A stretch of DNA of 64,000 bases from Aeribacillus composti (GTDB lineage: Bacteria > Bacillota > Bacilli > Bacillales > Aeribacillaceae), in assembly GCF_007827555.1 (NCBI RefSeq), contig NZ_VISS01000022.1:1-64000 (forward strand), given 5' to 3'. How positions within the stretch are numbered: position 1 is the stretch's first letter; every line of letters begins with the position of its first letter. The notes under the pieces were generated by a model. That model did not search any database, was not told where the DNA came from, and saw nothing but the letters and a program-made list of their open reading frames with translations. Below are positions 18,430 to 31,200 of this stretch, one piece after another. The position numbers and the translations under genes were made by a program.

Positions 18430-18588
18430 ATTTAGCGATAACATTGCAGGTTTGATAAAATTAAATTATAAGAAAGAGTTCTATTTTTGTAGAGTAGAAT
18501 CTGACTTTCGTCATCAGCTCTTAAACGATTTACGCGTCGCTCTCCTAAAGTAGTCATGGTCGACGCTATCGCTTTATGAAGCGGTCTC

Positions 18589-19224
18589 TTGATATTAGGT
18601 CAATAAAGTAGACACAAAAATTTATAAATTTTTTTTTCGCAGCTACCGCGCTATCGCTTGGTGACCTTTTAAAAATAATTACGACGTTGTCCTAATTATT
18701 TTTAAAGGTAAATTTTCGGGTCTAACTATTCTATTAATATGCTCATTAAGCTTCTTTTTTCCGTACATACGTTCGTATTCAGATGGCGAAAAACACTCTG
18801 TTGCGGAGTGAATACGTTTATTGTTGTAAAATATTTCTACATACTCAAATATGCTCTTTTTTGCTTCTTCCCTTGTTTTATAACGAGTCTGATAGATTAG
18901 TTTTTTTTATTATCCCATGAAATGATTCAATACAAGCGTTGTCATAACAATTTCCTTTTCGGCTCATGCTACATTTCATTCCGTATTCCATTAGCTTAGC
19001 TTGAAAGTCATTTGAAGCATATTGACTCCCTCAATCAGAATGATGGAGGATAGAACCCTGTGTGTTGACGCTGATAGGCTTGCTTTAAAGCACTCAACAC
19101 TAGCTCCTTTTTCATGGAAAAGTCTATATGCCAGCCGACTATTTTTCTTGAATACAAACATAATACTAGCTAGATAAAGAATATTACTATAATAAACTGT
19201 GTCTACTTTTTAGTCTAACATCAA
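18589..19224 (-). mobile_element. degenerate, internally deleted IS3-family element
   Basis: The ends match as inverted repeats: TTGATATTAG...AAAGTAGACACA at 18589-18616 and the complement of TTGATGTTAG...AAAGTAGACACA ending at 19224. The minus strand encodes OrfB C-terminal motifs (YGMKCSMSRKGNCYDNACIE, then YVEIFYNNKRIHS-like sequence) with frameshifts and stops. At 636 bp it is about half of a normal IS3 element, so it cannot be autonomous. Confidence 0.7.
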
Positions 19225-19225
19225 T

Positions 19226-19498
19226 GAAGAAGCTGAACATTTAAGACATGCCGAAGAAAACAAAAAAATCTACGCTTGAAGAAAAGAAACGATTGAACGA
19301 GTGTTTGCGGATATGAAAGAGAAGAATGTTCTGCGTTGGACAGTTTATCGAGGTCTAGAAAAAGTTTCAATGCAGGAGATGCTTGTTTGTGTTGCCATGA
19401 ATTTGAAAAAACTAGCTACATGGCTATGGAGGGCAACTCCAGGCTCTTCATTCACATTTAGGCTCTTAATCAAAATAGGGTTCAGACTCAGCGTCTGA
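19226..19498 (+). pseudogene. IS1182-family transposase C-terminal remnant
   Basis: The plus strand reads EAEHLRHAEENKKIYA, a stop, then RVFADMKEKNVLRWTVYRGL and AMNLKKLATWLW, the conserved end of IS1182-type transposases. The N-terminal part is missing and the IS3 relic lies immediately upstream, so it was probably cut by that insertion. Confidence 0.7.
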
Positions 19499-19508
19499 AC
19501 CCTATTTT
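19472..19508 (+). terminator. hairpin at the end of the IS1182 remnant
   Basis: AAAATAGGGTTCAGAC pairs perfectly with GTCTGAACCCTATTTT across TCAGC. It overlaps the transposase stop codon and is probably the terminator of the element. Confidence 0.65.
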
Positions 19509-19509
19509 G

Positions 19510-20300
19510 TCTACAGTCTGCGACATGAATTTCATGTCCTAGGTCATCGCGAAAGATTACGATGCGATGACGTTTCTTCGAACGGCATTGTGGTGTTCCT
19601 AATTAGCATATGACGTCTCGAATCATGATGATGGCTGTTTTCTAAACGTCTCAAACTGCGACATTGATGCAGTTCCATTTTCTTTGATGCGAATCACAAA
19701 ATCTTGTCCGTTTTCAGCAAATGGTCGATGCGTTCGATTTTGAAATACGCACGGTCTTCAACAAGAATATGTCGTTTGTGCGCTAATGTTTTTCCGACAG
19801 GAGCATCATGACGAAGGGACGATCGTTTCCACCGTTTCGAGCGGCATTTCCAGTTCAGGGGAATCAGCGACATGACGCTTGACACCAGAGCACTCCCTGT
19901 GATATATGGCCCAAGGAAGGCGAGATTTTCCTATCGTTATGGTGGTCGAATTCATCACTAGCAATAGACGTGGAAACTGGAGAGCACGACATGTTTTTCG
20001 ATAGCATTTGGATACAATGAGATTGAAGAGTCGTTTTATGATGTCATAGCAAACATCACTGACTTTTTTCGAAAAGGTAGAGGAAACTTACGGCAATACA
20101 TAAGTCGCTGCTACAGCGGATCCATGGTTGAAATCCTTCCCATTCGTTCATAGAAGCAGTCACAAAGTAGTGAATCAGCGTACGAACATCAGAGACTCGG
20201 GCAGTATATTTATAGCCGAACACTTCGATTTCGATGTGGTTTGCAATTCCTCTTCTGAAACAATTTTTTACAATAGATTCGGAAGTGTGGTATTTATTTT
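19510..20300 (-). pseudogene. degenerate IS4-like transposase
   Basis: Read on the minus strand, scattered frames give N-terminal KIVSEEELQTTSKSKCS, then LLLVMNSTTITIGKSRLPWA (region of the first catalytic Asp) and NGQDFVIRIKENGTASMSQF, a pattern of IS4-type transposases. Several stops and shifts interrupt it. A hairpin (AGCACC...GGTGCT, 20308-20353, then a T run) lies at its 5-prime side. Confidence 0.55.
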
Positions 20301-20411
20301 CATGAATAGCACCTCTTTCCTTGGTGATACTTATATTCTAGAGGAAAGGTGCTCTTTTTTGTATCTGTCACTGGATTTTATTGGTTAATCAACACGCCTG
20401 AAATATAAGAG

Positions 20412-21425
20412 CTATGTGCTTGACTTCAATTTTACTGTAGATTTTCGCTCTACAAGCGTTGGAAGAAGAGTAATGCGCCTCTTTTCTTTTATTTCTCCTT
20501 CGATCATTGAAACCATTAAATCCATTACTTCTTTTCCCATGCTTTGAATTGGTTGAGCAATGGTTGTTAATGTCGGTTCAACGATTGTTGCAATAATAGT
20601 ATTGTCAAATCCGACAACAGAAAGTTGCTCTGGTACGTTCATTCCCATTTCTTTCGCTGCTTGGATTACTCCCGCCGCCAATAAATCATTACAAGCAAAA
20701 ATAGCTGTTGGAGGTTTGCTACCACTTAAATATTTATGAGTCATAAATTTACTTGCTTCTAAAAGATTATTGGTTTTTTGAATAAATTCGAAGTCAGGTG
20801 TGAACTCCAAATTATTTTCCTCCAATGCCTGTTTAAAACCACGGAGCCGTTCTCTGTTACTCCATACATCAAGAGCGATGATACCGATATTTTTATGACC
20901 TAGCTTAATTAAGTGTGAAGCCGCGAGGTATCCTCCCATGAAATCATCAATTGCTACCGTATTGATAGAAAACATCGGAAAATCACGAGCAACACTCGCT
21001 ACAGGAATATCTTCTTGCATAAGTTCTTCCACTTTATCTAAATTTTCAAATCCGGAAGCTAAGATAAAGCCGTCTATACCTTTTTGTTTCAGAAGACTAA
21101 GGTATTTATTCTCCTTATCAATTTGATAATCCGTGCTACATATGACGAGGTTATAACCAAGTTCGTGTCCCCGATCTTCAATACTTCTTGCTAACTCTGA
21201 AAAAAATGGATTCGCTAAATCGGGAATAAGTAGTCCGATTGTCTTTGTTTGCTTTCCCATCAGAGCTGATGCCATCATATTCGGATGATAGTTAAGTCTT
21301 TCCATCACTTCACGGACTTTTCTTCTTGTCTTTTCACTAATCCGTCCGTTATTATTAATCACCTTAGATACGGTTGCGATTGAAACATTCGCTTCTCTTG
21401 CCACGTCATAAATGGTCACTTTCAA
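20412..21425 (-). CDS. LacI-family transcriptional repressor, probable regulator of the inositol locus
   Basis: The 337-residue protein has an N-terminal LacI HTH (TIYDVAREANVSIATVSKVI, residues 3-22), the hinge helix (NYHPNMMASALMGK), and a periplasmic-binding-like effector domain with IGLLIPDLANPFFSELARSI and VVGFDNTIIATIVEPTLTTI. The start is TTG after GGGGAGAG. No LacI operator is visible at its own promoter. It is the only LacI-type regulator in the window, and seven palindromes of LacI type precede the catabolic genes, so I infer that it controls them. B. subtilis uses the DeoR-type IolR for this job. CcpA binding at some sites is an alternative, although the 16-bp AAGC/GCTT palindrome differs from a typical cre. 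Confidence 0.85.
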   Translation of the reverse strand: MKVTIYDVAREANVSIATVSKVINNNGRISEKTRRKVREVMERLNYHPNMMASALMGKQTKTIGLLIPDLANPFFSELARSIEDRGHELGYNLVICSTDYQIDKENKYLSLLKQKGIDGFILASGFENLDKVEELMQEDIPVASVARDFPMFSINTVAIDDFMGGYLAASHLIKLGHKNIGIIALDVWSNRERLRGFKQALEENNLEFTPDFEFIQKTNNLLEASKFMTHKYLSGSKPPTAIFACNDLLAAGVIQAAKEMGMNVPEQLSVVGFDNTIIATIVEPTLTTIAQPIQSMGKEVMDLMVSMIEGEIKEKRRITLLPTLVERKSTVKLKSST

Positions 21426-21605
21426 CCTTATTTCTCTCCCCTATTTTTCAGGATATTGTTTGAACGATACAAGAAATAGGAACTACTTCACTTATGGAAA
21501 TAGTTTCCTCTAGATTTTTGAGTTAAATTTCGATAAAGGAGGATCCATTGTATAATGATTGATAGCTTCTTTGCAAATAACTCGCCATTTCAAATGAATT
21601 TCCTT

Positions 21606-22396
21606 TTACGATGACTTTTCACTACCGTCTGTTGAAACATTAGAGCGAAATGAAGAATCTACAAAGATTGATTCTTTCGGTCTGATGATTTCATAACGAT
21701 TATAAAGGGAAGATCTATTTGAAGCAAATACTTCCCCTGTTCGATATTCATCGTCAATTAAGATACAAATAGGTGAGGTATCAGCTGTATATTCAGGATG
21801 AATTTTCCCGCTCATAGACACTTTTACTAGTTTCATGCCTATTAATTGAGTAAGTGTATGAATGCCCCGTAACACCCTACATCCCACATGGCACCACCGA
21901 ACTCTTGGTGTAGCCGAATATTATTCGGATCATTAAGTAACCATGAAAAATGCACCTTAATATGATGGTGATTACCAATAAAATCAGATTCGAACAATTC
22001 TTTAACCCTTTTATATTGACTATGAAATTGATACATAAACGCTTCCATCAAAAATAACGTTATTAGCTTCAGAAGCTCTTTTAATTTCAATCATTTTCTC
22101 TTCAGTTAAGGCAGCTAGCTTTTCAAGTAGTACATGCTTTCCTGCTTCCATTGCTTTTACTGTCCATTTTTTATGCAATGAATTAGGAGGTGGAATATAT
22201 ACTGTATCAATTGTTGTGTCGTTTAAAAGATCATCATTATTTTTCATAAATTTTAGGTGTGTTAAAGCGCTTAGCTCTTTTTTACTCCTTGAAGCCACTG
22301 CTGATACAAATGCACGATCTAACGCTGCAGTGTAGGAATTATTTCTGTAAAGACAATATTTGCAACACTTAGTATACCCCAATTTATCCTTTTCAT
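21606..22396 (-). pseudogene. decayed Gfo/Idh/MocA dehydrogenase
   Basis: Three overlapping minus-strand frames reconstruct one oxidoreductase. The start at 22396 gives MKRINWGILSVANIVFTEII. After a frameshift come VSAVASRSKKELSA and AMEAGKHVLLEKLAALTEEK (normally EKP), then MYQFHSQYKRVKELF and GGAMWDVGCYG in a second frame, and a third frame to the end. At least two frameshifts make it inactive. It resembles the xylose-dehydrogenase-like branch of the family. Confidence 0.8.
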
Positions 22397-22434
22397 AAAT
22401 ATCTCCAAATTATAAATTCAATTTGTAATTTTGT

Positions 22435-22450
22435 GATTAAGCGCTTACTT
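22435..22450 (-). promoter_or_regulatory. LacI-type operator O7 upstream of the decayed dehydrogenase
   Basis: On the minus strand AAGTAAGCGCTTAATC matches the central AAGC/GCTT and flanks of the other operators. A TATAAT (complement of 22457-22462) lies just upstream, so the dead gene was once part of the regulon. Confidence 0.55.
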
Positions 22451-22464
22451 GTTTTTATTATACC

Positions 22465-23165
22465 TTAACTCAACTTTCGCAGCACAATTTTGGCCTTGAT
22501 ATAATTAGGCAAAACTGCAATCCATTTACGTAATTGACTTTCGATTAATTTTTTAATCTGTTGATTTACATTTTGAAGTGCATCTTCAAGAATTTCAATG
22601 AGTAGTGAAGTGCAAAGGCCCAATCTAGTTCATCGATTTCATCACAAAGTTCATAAAAAATGCCGCCTAATGTTCGATAATCTGTACTTACTCGGTTTTG
22701 CCAAGACAAAGACAAAATAATGTACCTTGTAAACACAATAGTGGTATGGCTGATCATGGAATCATAAGATCTTCCTTGGAACTCTTTTTGGAGATTCAAT
22801 AATGATTTGACTTTTCTGAAGAATACTTCAATATCCCAACGTATCCCATAAATACGAATGAATTCTTGATCCGATAAAGTACAGTCTGTACTCAAAATAG
22901 CTAGCCACTGTCTCTTTTTATTACGATTACGGACAAATACCACTTTAACAGGAACGCCATTTACCATCGTTGTGTGAATAGAGCGCAAAATACCCTTTTG
23001 ATGTTGTGATGGTTTAGCTGTTTGGTATAGTTTTTTTAGGCTACCCATTCACCGTTCACTTGATATCTTTGTTTTGTATCCTTCACCATTCCAATAACAT
23101 CCAACCCTTGATCCACAATTTTGCTTCGAACATGATTTGATTGTAGTGTGAACAATTTTGCTGAG
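22465..23165 (-). pseudogene. IS4-family transposase, N-terminally truncated
   Basis: The minus strand reads DVIGMVKDTKQRYQVNGEW, then a stop, then a 160-residue open frame with VKVVFVRNRNKKRQWLAILS and YGIRWDIEVFFRKVKSLLNL (the Y-R-E region of IS4 enzymes), a further stop at 22566, and the C-terminal tail IKKLIESQLRKWIAVLPNYI. The N-terminal third is absent. Confidence 0.7.
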
Positions 23166-23436
23166 GTAGTCAAAGTCTGTCAAAAAAGCGTCTATCCGAA
23201 TGGATGGGCGTTTATTTATTTGCTGAAAGGTAAGATATCTACCGACTTATTTGAAATTAAAATAATTGTTTAAATGAGAATTTCCTTTAACTCAAAAATA
23301 GGCTAAATTAATTTGAAGGGCTTAAATTAGAAAATTTGTTCCCTTTTCATTTCAACACATGCATTCCAACTCAGGCATGTGTTTTTTTATTTCGAAAAAA
23401 TTTGATAATATAAATAAAGAAAAATTTGGATTTGTG

Positions 23437-25324
<1,888 letters not shown>

Positions 25325-25392
25325 TATGGATCGGGTTATAGACCTTTGTTTCTCAAATAAATGTCTAACTAGAAATAGTAGGTGTTGATGGT

Positions 25393-25530
25393 TTGAAAAT
25401 AAAGAAAAAATTAAAACCAAAGTTAATAAAAGAGATTATCGATATTAAAGAATCACGAGGTGATATATTAAGATTTTCACAAAATTATCTCACTAACTTA
25501 TTTGCTAGACATGATTTTGTTTCGAACTGA
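25393..25530 (+). CDS. orphan 45-residue reading frame
   Basis: A TTG-start frame after AGGTGTTGATGG encodes a lysine-rich peptide (MKIKKKLKPKLIKEIIDIKE and on) and stops 16 bp before the left end of an IS3 element. It is not recognised. It may be the 5-prime piece of a gene destroyed by that insertion. Confidence 0.35.
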   Translation: MKIKKKLKPKLIKEIIDIKESRGDILRFSQNYLTNLFARHDFVSN

Positions 25531-25546
25531 TGCTAGTATAATTCCA

Positions 25547-26977
25547 TGGACACATCTAAGTTAAATTTTCATATAACTGACCATAATAAAAAATGAAAGG
25601 ATGTGTCCTTATGGGTAACCATAGTACTGGAAAAAAATTTAATGAAGACTTCAAAAAAATGGTTGTTGATCTTTACAACACTGGCAGCTCTGTGAAAGAT
25701 TTATGCAGCGAATATGGCGTATCAGATGTATCAATCTACAGATGGATTAAACAATAATCCCCTATCGATTTGGAAGATGGAACATCTGTCACTCCGGATG
25801 ATGTTGTCAAGCTGCAAAAAGAAATCCGTCGTCTTCAGGAGGAAAACGACATTTTAAAAAAGGCTATGGCCATATTCGCGAAAAAGTAAGTCAAGACGAG
25901 CTCGTTTCTGTGATTGATCAACATAAAGACCAGTATTCCATTAAAACGCTTTGCAAAGAGTTCGAAATACCTAGAAGTACGTACTATCAATCGCTTCAAC
26001 AGGTTGAGTCGAATCGTAACCGGGAAAACAAGGAATGAACCGACAAAATCATAGAATTCATACAGAAAGCAAACAACGCTATGGTGCTCCAAAAATCCAT
26101 ATCACTCTTCAAAAAAAAGGCTATTTGGTGAGCCTAAAAAGAGTCTAGCGTTTGATGAAAAAAGCTGGAATTCGTTCGATCATTTCGAAAAAATACCGTC
26201 CATATTCAAGTAATCAAAGAGTGAAAGAACGAGAAAATCTATTAGAACAGGATTTTTCGACAAATTCCATTAATGAAAAATGAGTATCAGATATTACTTA
26301 TATCCATACAGTGAAAGACGGTTGGTGTTATTTAGCTTCTGTACTGGATTTGCATTCTAAAAAGGTTATTGGTTATTCCTTTTCGCGGACGATGACAACG
26401 GATCTGGTGATTCAAGCTTTAGCAAACGCGTATGACACTCAAACTCCGGAAAGAGGGCTTATCATTTACTGACCTAGGTTCTCAATATACAAGTGAAGAA
26501 TTTACTAAGTATGTTCAATCCAAAGGCATGAAACAGTCATTCAGCCGCAAAGGTTGCCTATATGATAATGTGTGCATGGAATCTTTTTATGCCATTTTGA
26601 AGAAAGAAGAAATACAAAACGTCAAATATATGGATTACCAGTAAGCTACATTAGCTTTATTTCAATACATTGAAGGTTGGTATAATCGAAAAAGAATTCA
26701 TAGTAGCATTGGCTATAAAACCCCACAAGAGGTAGAGGACTACATTCGGCGTACCGCCTAATCGATATCTTGAGATTGTGCACCCGCTTTACATGGAGTG
26801 GCGGGCATGATAGCCTTGTTTGGCGATGCCGATGTTTTACACATCTGCCTTCTTGGTAGGAGAATCATGCCCGCAGAGACTCCTTGTCAAGCGTCACTGC
26901 CTTACCACACTTATATGGGCAGGCACTTAATTAAAAAATTAACTTCTTTGTGTCCCAAAATTTGACTTAGATCCACT
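25547..26977 (+). mobile_element. full-length but dead IS3-family element
   Basis: Imperfect inverted ends lie at 25547 (TGGACACATCTAAGTTAAAT) and 26977 (complement, GTGGATCTAAGTCAAAT). orfA starts at 25611 (KKFNEDFKKMVVDLYNTGSS, HTH) and has a stop at 25755. The orfB frames include ITYIHTVKDGWCYLASVLDL, FTDLGSQYTSEEF and GCLYDNVCMESFYAILKKEE (DDE catalytic residues) with several stops. The element cannot transpose itself. About 200 bp with a GGGCATGAT/ATCATGCCC inverted repeat separates orfB from the right end. Confidence 0.8.
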
Positions 26978-27432
26978 TTTGTAAAATTAAATTTGAAGGT
27001 TCTACCAAAATAATAGTAGGTCGTACAATAGATTGATATAGTAGCTTCGTCAATTTGTGCTTCTATTTTTCTTATGAGTTATTAATACAGCTAGAAGTTT
27101 AGCTAGCCAATTAGTATCTGGCGATTACCACAACATTATTGAACATCCTAAAATAACGAACCCAGTGATGTAAAAATATTTGGATTATATCACACTAGAT
27201 GGTTTTACGGTGAGTGACCCAATAAAATGATAAAATTCATTATTACAGATCAACGAAACTTTTTATCATCCTTGGAAACTCATAATGAATTTTTGAACAA
27301 AATGTGTAAGCACGTTTTTCGGAATAATTTAGTTATAGAAAGAAGTCGATTATTTTTAGGAAGTATTTATAGTAGAACTGAGTATATAAACATTTTTTGA
27401 GGAGTTTTCTGGTAATTGTGGAGTTAGGGGGT
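26978..27432. other. non-coding region upstream of hamA
   Basis: The region is AT-rich with no convincing gene. It presumably contains the hamAB promoter, but no clear -35/-10 pair stands out. Confidence 0.3.
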
Positions 27433-28254
27433 ATGAAAATGGAAAATACGGTAACGGAAGAATATTTTAAACAAGAATATTATAAACCTTTAGATGAAAA
27501 AACCATATCCTATTGGGGATTTTTATTTCTTGAGAACAAGTTTCAAGAATATATATCAACAAGGGTAAAAGAAAAATTTGAAGATTTAGAGTGGACTAAT
27601 AGATTAGCTTTAGAAGCTGAACAAGCACTAAAGGATACTGGATTCACTGCTGAAAATTTTATTGAAATATTTTCAAACAGGGAAATGGAAAATAATTGGA
27701 GAATAGGCGAATATTTAGCGGAATGTGTACTTGAAGATAAGTTTAACGCAAAGTTTTATTATAATAGTTCACGTGATGCTAAAAATCCAAAAGGAAATGA
27801 TACAGGTGCAGATTTGGTGGGGTTATGTGAAGTTGAAGGAGAAAGTTGTTTCTTATTTGGTGAAGTTAAAACATCAAATGATTCCGATTCGCCGCCTAAT
27901 GTACTCTATGGCAGAACAGGCATGGTTTATCAGCTCGAGAGTTTAAGAGATAATGCTGAAAAGAGAGATGATTTAGTAAAATGGATTTGGACAAAAGCTG
28001 TGTTGATGAGCGGAAGTTTTAAAGATGAATGTACTATAGCTTTAAAAAATTATTATCAAAGTTCAAAAACAAAAGTTAAACTAGTAGGGGTATTAGTTAG
28101 GGACACTGAAGTAAACTATAGAGATCTACATTCAAGGGCAAAAGCTTTAAATAAAAATATTCCAGGGCAAATGATAATAGAGCTGGTCGGAGTGTATAGT
28201 GGCTATAAAATGGAAAATGATAACTGGGTAAAGGCATTAAGACGGAGTGGTTAA
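27433..28254 (+). CDS. hamA: Hachiman-like defence protein HamA (DUF1837 nuclease)
   Basis: The 273-residue protein matches the HamA pattern. A helical N-terminal half is followed by a PD-(D/E)xK-like core with Asp127 in GADLVGL and Glu144-Val-Lys146 in LFGEVKTS. In Hachiman, HamA is a nuclease held by the HamB helicase and released when damaged or phage DNA is sensed. The start at 27433 follows GGAG at 27419-27422; ATG 27439 is an alternative. HamB begins 2 bp after its stop. Both genes are intact, unlike most neighbours. An AbpAB-like system is a related possibility. Confidence 0.72.
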   Translation: MKMENTVTEEYFKQEYYKPLDEKTISYWGFLFLENKFQEYISTRVKEKFEDLEWTNRLALEAEQALKDTGFTAENFIEIFSNREMENNWRIGEYLAECVLEDKFNAKFYYNSSRDAKNPKGNDTGADLVGLCEVEGESCFLFGEVKTSNDSDSPPNVLYGRTGMVYQLESLRDNAEKRDDLVKWIWTKAVLMSGSFKDECTIALKNYYQSSKTKVKLVGVLVRDTEVNYRDLHSRAKALNKNIPGQMIIELVGVYSGYKMENDNWVKALRRSG

Positions 28255-28256
28255 TT

Positions 28257-31200
28257 ATGAGTATGAAAGTACCAAATCATTGGCTAATAAATACATTGGT
28301 AGAACAGGAATTTATAGAATCTATCAAAATTGCTGATTATAGACTTATTAAAGCGTCTTTATCTGATAGTTTTTTTAGTTGTAAAAATAATACAACAATC
28401 ATTAACAATGAAAAAGATAACGCTTTAATCCAAAATGTTTTAGATATATTAGAATTAGCGATTATAGAATTGCAAAATAAAAAGTTAGAAACTGAGCAAG
28501 AGAAGCAAACTTTTTATGAAATTTGTCAATCAGCTTTTATTTTATTAAGGGCTTTGCCTTTGCCTGAAAATGAAGTAGATAAAATCAAATTTGTATATAA
28601 ATTAGTTGCATATTCATATTTAGGGCAGAGATGGCAGGATGGGAGAAGATTCTTACTTGAAAATTCGGATGTTTGGGATGTTGACTCTAACGAAGAAGAG
28701 TGGGACTTAAGATTATTTAAAAAGATATATTTGGCATTTTTATATTTGGTGAGAAAGTCCGATTGGAAAGACTTAACTCAGGCAAGTTCTATTATCACTG
28801 AGTTAAGAGACGAACAGCAAAAATTTGAATCTTTATACTTACAAAAGCAAAAAATTGAATATGCAAGAAGCAGCGCTTTTGAGCTAATAGGTCTTTATCA
28901 TCTTGCTAAAGCAATCGATGTTTCAGCCGAATTTATGATTAATGGTAATCCAATTAATATTCGGGAACAACTAGATTTCCATTTTGAAAAAGCAATAGAT
29001 GCAGCTGAAGCAAGTTCAAATATTGAAATGGGTCTCGTCATAAAGCTCTTACAAAGTATGCTTCAACAAATGATTGCTAACTCAGTTTGGATGGTTACTC
29101 AGAGAGTAAATTCAAGAGTAACTAAATTTGTTGAATATATAACAAAGTCAAATAAGCCTATCTTTGAACTTTTATATCCACAGCGACGGGCTATTCTAGA
29201 AAAAGGCTTATTAGATCCTGCTCATAAAGCTATTGTTGTAGATATGCCAACTTCTAGTGGTAAGACTGCATTGGCTGAATTTAGAATTCTTCAGGCATTA
29301 AATCAATTTTCGGATGATAAAGGATGGGTAGCATACGTTGTTCCAACGAGAGCCCTTGTGAATCAAGTAACTAATAGATTAAGACGTGATTTTAGCCCTA
29401 TTGGAATCAAAGTAGAGAAAGTAAGTGGATCATTAGATTTAGATTTATTCGAAGAAAATCTAATACATCAAAATAAAGATGATTTTGATGTATTAGTTAC
29501 TACAACTGAAAAACTAAATTTACTTATTAGAAATGGAATCGAAAAAGAATTAAAAAGACCACTTGCATTGGCCGTTATCGATGAGGCTCATAATTTAGAG
29601 GATGAGACTAGAGGGCTCAATTATGAAATATTAATGGCAAATATCAAAAATGATTGTCCTAAGGCAAACTTTTTGTTACTAACTCCTTTTATTCCTAATA
29701 GTAAAGAATTAGCATCATGGTTAGATCCAGATAGTCCAAATGATATAAGTATCGGGCTCTCTTGGCAACCAAATGATCGTCTAATTGGCGCGATATATCC
29801 AGAAGGTGAAGGTAGAAAATGGAAAACTAAATTTGAAACTTTACTTACAGATAGAGAAAGAATCCAAATTGAGCAAAAACTGGATATAAGTAGTGAAACG
29901 CCTATGGATATAGCTAGAAGTAGCTTAACAAAATCTAAGCTAGCAGTAGCTGCAACAAAGCAGTTAATTAATAGGAAAGGTATTTTACTAATCTGCCAAA
30001 AACCAAGGTATTGTTGGAATGTTGCAAAAGAGCTATCAGTACATTTAGATGATATTGATTTGGATGATGAACTAATTTTGATCAAAAAGTTTATTGAGGC
30101 AGAGTTAGGTGAAGACTTTATTTTAAGTCGTTTACTTGATAAGGGTATAGGTGTTCATCATTCAGGTATACCGGACGAAATTAGATTTTTGATGGAGCAA
30201 TTAATGGAAAAAGGAAAGTTAAGGGTTTTAGTAGCTACTACTACAATTGCTCAAGGTATAAACTTTCCTGTATCAACAATAATTATGGCTTCTTATAGAT
30301 ATCCTTATAAAAAAATGCCGACAAAAGATTTTTGGAATTTGGTCGGAAGAGCGGGAAGAGCCGACCAAGGAACACTTGGTGTTGTTGGAATAGTGATTGG
30401 AGATGAAAAAGCTAAAAAAGAAGAAGAACTTAATGAACTAAAATTATATTTAAAACAATCCACTAAAGATTTAGTATCTAGATTAGTTGAAATGGTAAAT
30501 GATTTAGAAAAACTTGGAGACGACAAAGATTTAGGGGATTTATTATACATTGACTCAAGATGGTCTCAGTTTCTTCAATATCTTGCTCACATGTATAATC
30601 AAACAAAGGATTTAGATAGCTTTAGTGCAAATGCCGAATTGTTTTTGAGAAGAACATTTGGTTTTCATTCAATTGATCCAAGTAAACGAAAAATACTTGT
30701 TAAAAAAGTAAGGGAGTACGCCCAAAAACTAGATACTCAAAAAAGTTATGCTACTCTATCTGATAGTACAGGTTTTTCTCCTGAAGCAGTTGCGAAAACA
30801 ATTAGTGCTGTAAATAAATTGAAATTAACTTCTGAAACATGGAATAAAAGTAATCTTTTTTCGAGTAATGGAAAGTTAAAAGATTTAATGGGAGTAATGT
30901 TAACAATTCCAGAAATTAAAGGGAGCTTAGAGGAAATAGCTACTAACGGTGGCACTAAACGTAAATTTTTAGCAGATATAATCTCCGATTGGGTTTCTGG
31001 AAAAACATTGGATGAAATATCAAGGAAATATTTTAACGATACTAGTGAAGAATCTCTTACAGAATGTTGTAGAGCAATATATTCAAAAATTGTAAATGCT
31101 GCTTCTTGGGGGATGTCATCCATTATTAAACTTCCAGTGACGGGTATAGATTTTGATAAATTAGTTGAGGAAGAAAAAATGCAAATAAAAAATTTACCTT

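Noticed and set aside
22261-22277. GTTAAAGCGCTTAGCTC, a further match to the LacI-type operator
   Set aside because: It lies inside the coding part of the dead dehydrogenase (codons for SALTHL) and has a weak right half site, so it is probably coincidental.
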